NCBI GenBank assembly: GCA_934675465.1
Contig: CAKUQM010000027.1
Coordinates: 1-22,711, forward strand
DNA: 22,711 nt
DNA from: an uncultured Erysipelotrichaceae bacterium
GTDB lineage: Bacteria > Bacillota_I > Bacilli_A > Erysipelotrichales > Erysipelotrichaceae
Reading direction: 5' to 3'
Below are positions 22,218-22,711 of this stretch, piece by piece. Made by a program: the position numbers and the translations under genes. Each line of letters starts with the position of its first letter. Positions within the stretch are counted from its first letter, which is position 1. Below the pieces are notes generated by a model that saw only the letters and a program-made list of their open reading frames with translations, was not told the origin of the DNA and ran no database searches.

Positions 22218-22490
22218 CTATCTTCTAGAGATAATAGTTTCTTTTACTTCAGTGTATTTCTTTTCAGGGATAGGCAAGATAGTACCGTCTTGTAGCTGTA
22301 GATTAAAACGTTCTATCTTGGTAACACAACTTGGATTAATTAGAAAGCTTGTGTGTATTCTTAATAGATGATCATCATATTTCTTTTCAAAGTCACTTAG
22401 TTTACCGTTGATGGTAATGTTTTCGTTTTTAGCATGAACAAATGGCAAGCACCCATTTTTCCAAATATAGTTGCTTAAAAAATGGTCTTT
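22218..22490 (-). pseudogene. LytTR DNA-binding domain, N-terminally truncated remnant
   Basis: An open frame of 90 codons after an in-frame TGA (22491-22493). It contains most of a LytTR domain: YIWKNGCLPFVHAKNENITI, then GKLSDFEKKYDDHLLRIHTSFLINP, LQDGTILPIPEKKY, ending TIISRR. The RIHxSFLINP and IPxKKY blocks are characteristic of LytTR regulators (AgrA/LytR-like). There is no ATG and no response-regulator domain; the only nearby start is a TTG at 22448 within the domain. I read it as the surviving end of a LytTR regulator gene. It is on the strand opposite to its neighbours. Confidence 0.65.
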
Positions 22491-22519
22491 TCACATATCT
22501 ATTTCTCTTTTATTATAAA
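22490..22519 (+). promoter_or_regulatory. Promoter upstream of the aldolase remnant
   Basis: TTCACA (22490-22495), an 18-nt spacer and TATAAA (22514-22519) make a plausible sigma-A promoter, followed by AAAGGAG at 22552-22558. Confidence 0.55.
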
Positions 22520-22548
22520 GTTAAAGAAGTACTTCTATACAAATTTTT

Positions 22549-22638
22549 ATGAAAGGAGACATTTACACTAATATGCCATTAGTAGCTGAAAAAGATTTGC
22601 TATCTTTAGCTAGTAAGAAAAACTTTGCTGTTCCTTAA
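22549..22638 (+). pseudogene. Truncated class II fructose-bisphosphate aldolase 5' end (fba remnant)
   Basis: A short frame reading MPLVAEKDLLSLASKKNFAVP and ending in TAA, which matches the first 21 residues of class II aldolases (MPLVxxKEMLxxAxxxxYAVPAFN). The frame is open back to an ATG at 22549, but the AAAGGAG at 22552 follows that ATG; the ATG at 22573, which matches the aldolase start, is 14 nt after it. After CCT the sequence reads TTAATGTC, so loss of about 5 nt from an expected CCTGCTTTTAATGTC would explain both the shift and the stop. No further aldolase sequence is seen before the terminator, so most of the gene is deleted. A translated peptide of up to 29 residues remains possible. 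Confidence 0.6.
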
Positions 22639-22675
22639 TGTCATTTAGCTAAGGCCTACAAATAAAAATTGAATT

Positions 22676-22711
22676 AAGTCGGTAATCTAAAAATAGACCC
22701 GACTTTTCTTT
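22676..22711 (+). terminator. Rho-independent terminator after the aldolase remnant
   Basis: AAGTCGG (22676-22682) pairs with CCGACTT (22699-22705) around a 16-nt A/T-rich loop, followed by TTCTTT to the window end. It terminates the transcript from the promoter at 22490-22519. Confidence 0.75.

Overview
The window is AT-rich chromosomal DNA from a low-GC Gram-positive bacterium. The best guess is Erysipelotrichia. The evidence is the rapZ-yvcK-whiA cluster, strong AGGAG ribosome binding sites, a YvcK that begins GGGHGQ, and the AT-leaning codon use. The class assignment is inference from protein style; no search was possible.

Layout. (1) 1-4599: the tail of one half and all of the second half of a heterodimeric ABC exporter, a terminator, an M32 carboxypeptidase, and a Mbeg1/DUF2974-type alpha/beta-hydrolase-like protein overlapping its 3' end. 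(2) 4600-7932: an accessory island. It starts with tandem and dispersed short repeats and an orphan HigA-type HTH antitoxin. A two-gene cassette follows: an AAA ATPase plus an RloB/TOPRIM-like protein, resembling AbiL/RloAB/PARIS-type defence pairs. After it come an InlB-type repeat tail with no 5' end and a small GNAT-like protein. Lysine codons in the HTH and GNAT-like genes are nearly all AAA, against mostly AAG in the flanks. (3) 8046-9651, minus strand: a lipoprotein, a two-ORF unit (a membrane-anchored protein with an RX4H motif plus a coupled 61-codon ORF), and tRNA-Ser(CGA). A bidirectional terminator separates the lipoprotein from the island. (4) 9689-12294: a small helical protein gene overlapping uvrB. 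(5) 12335-21009: a probable nine-gene operon of rapZ, yvcK, whiA, an FRG-domain gene, an SDR oxidoreductase and a complete CUT1-type sugar ABC importer (ATPase, two permeases, binding protein), closed by a terminator. (6) 21080-21919: a HAD-IIB hydrolase with its own promoter and terminator. (7) 21920-22711: a gene-poor, decayed stretch. It holds a structured minus-strand RNA candidate, a LytTR-domain remnant, and a class II aldolase start codon region that breaks after about 21 codons but keeps its promoter and terminator.

How the genes fit together. The core operon joins cell-envelope and carbon regulators (RapZ, YvcK), a sporulation/division-type regulator (WhiA) and a carbohydrate importer. 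Most junctions overlap or are within 4 nt, so translation is probably coupled. An FRG-domain gene sits inside this otherwise housekeeping operon. The most interesting accessory content is the ATPase/TOPRIM-like cassette, whose promoter carries an inverted repeat, and the surface-protein tail that lies in frame right after its last stop codon.
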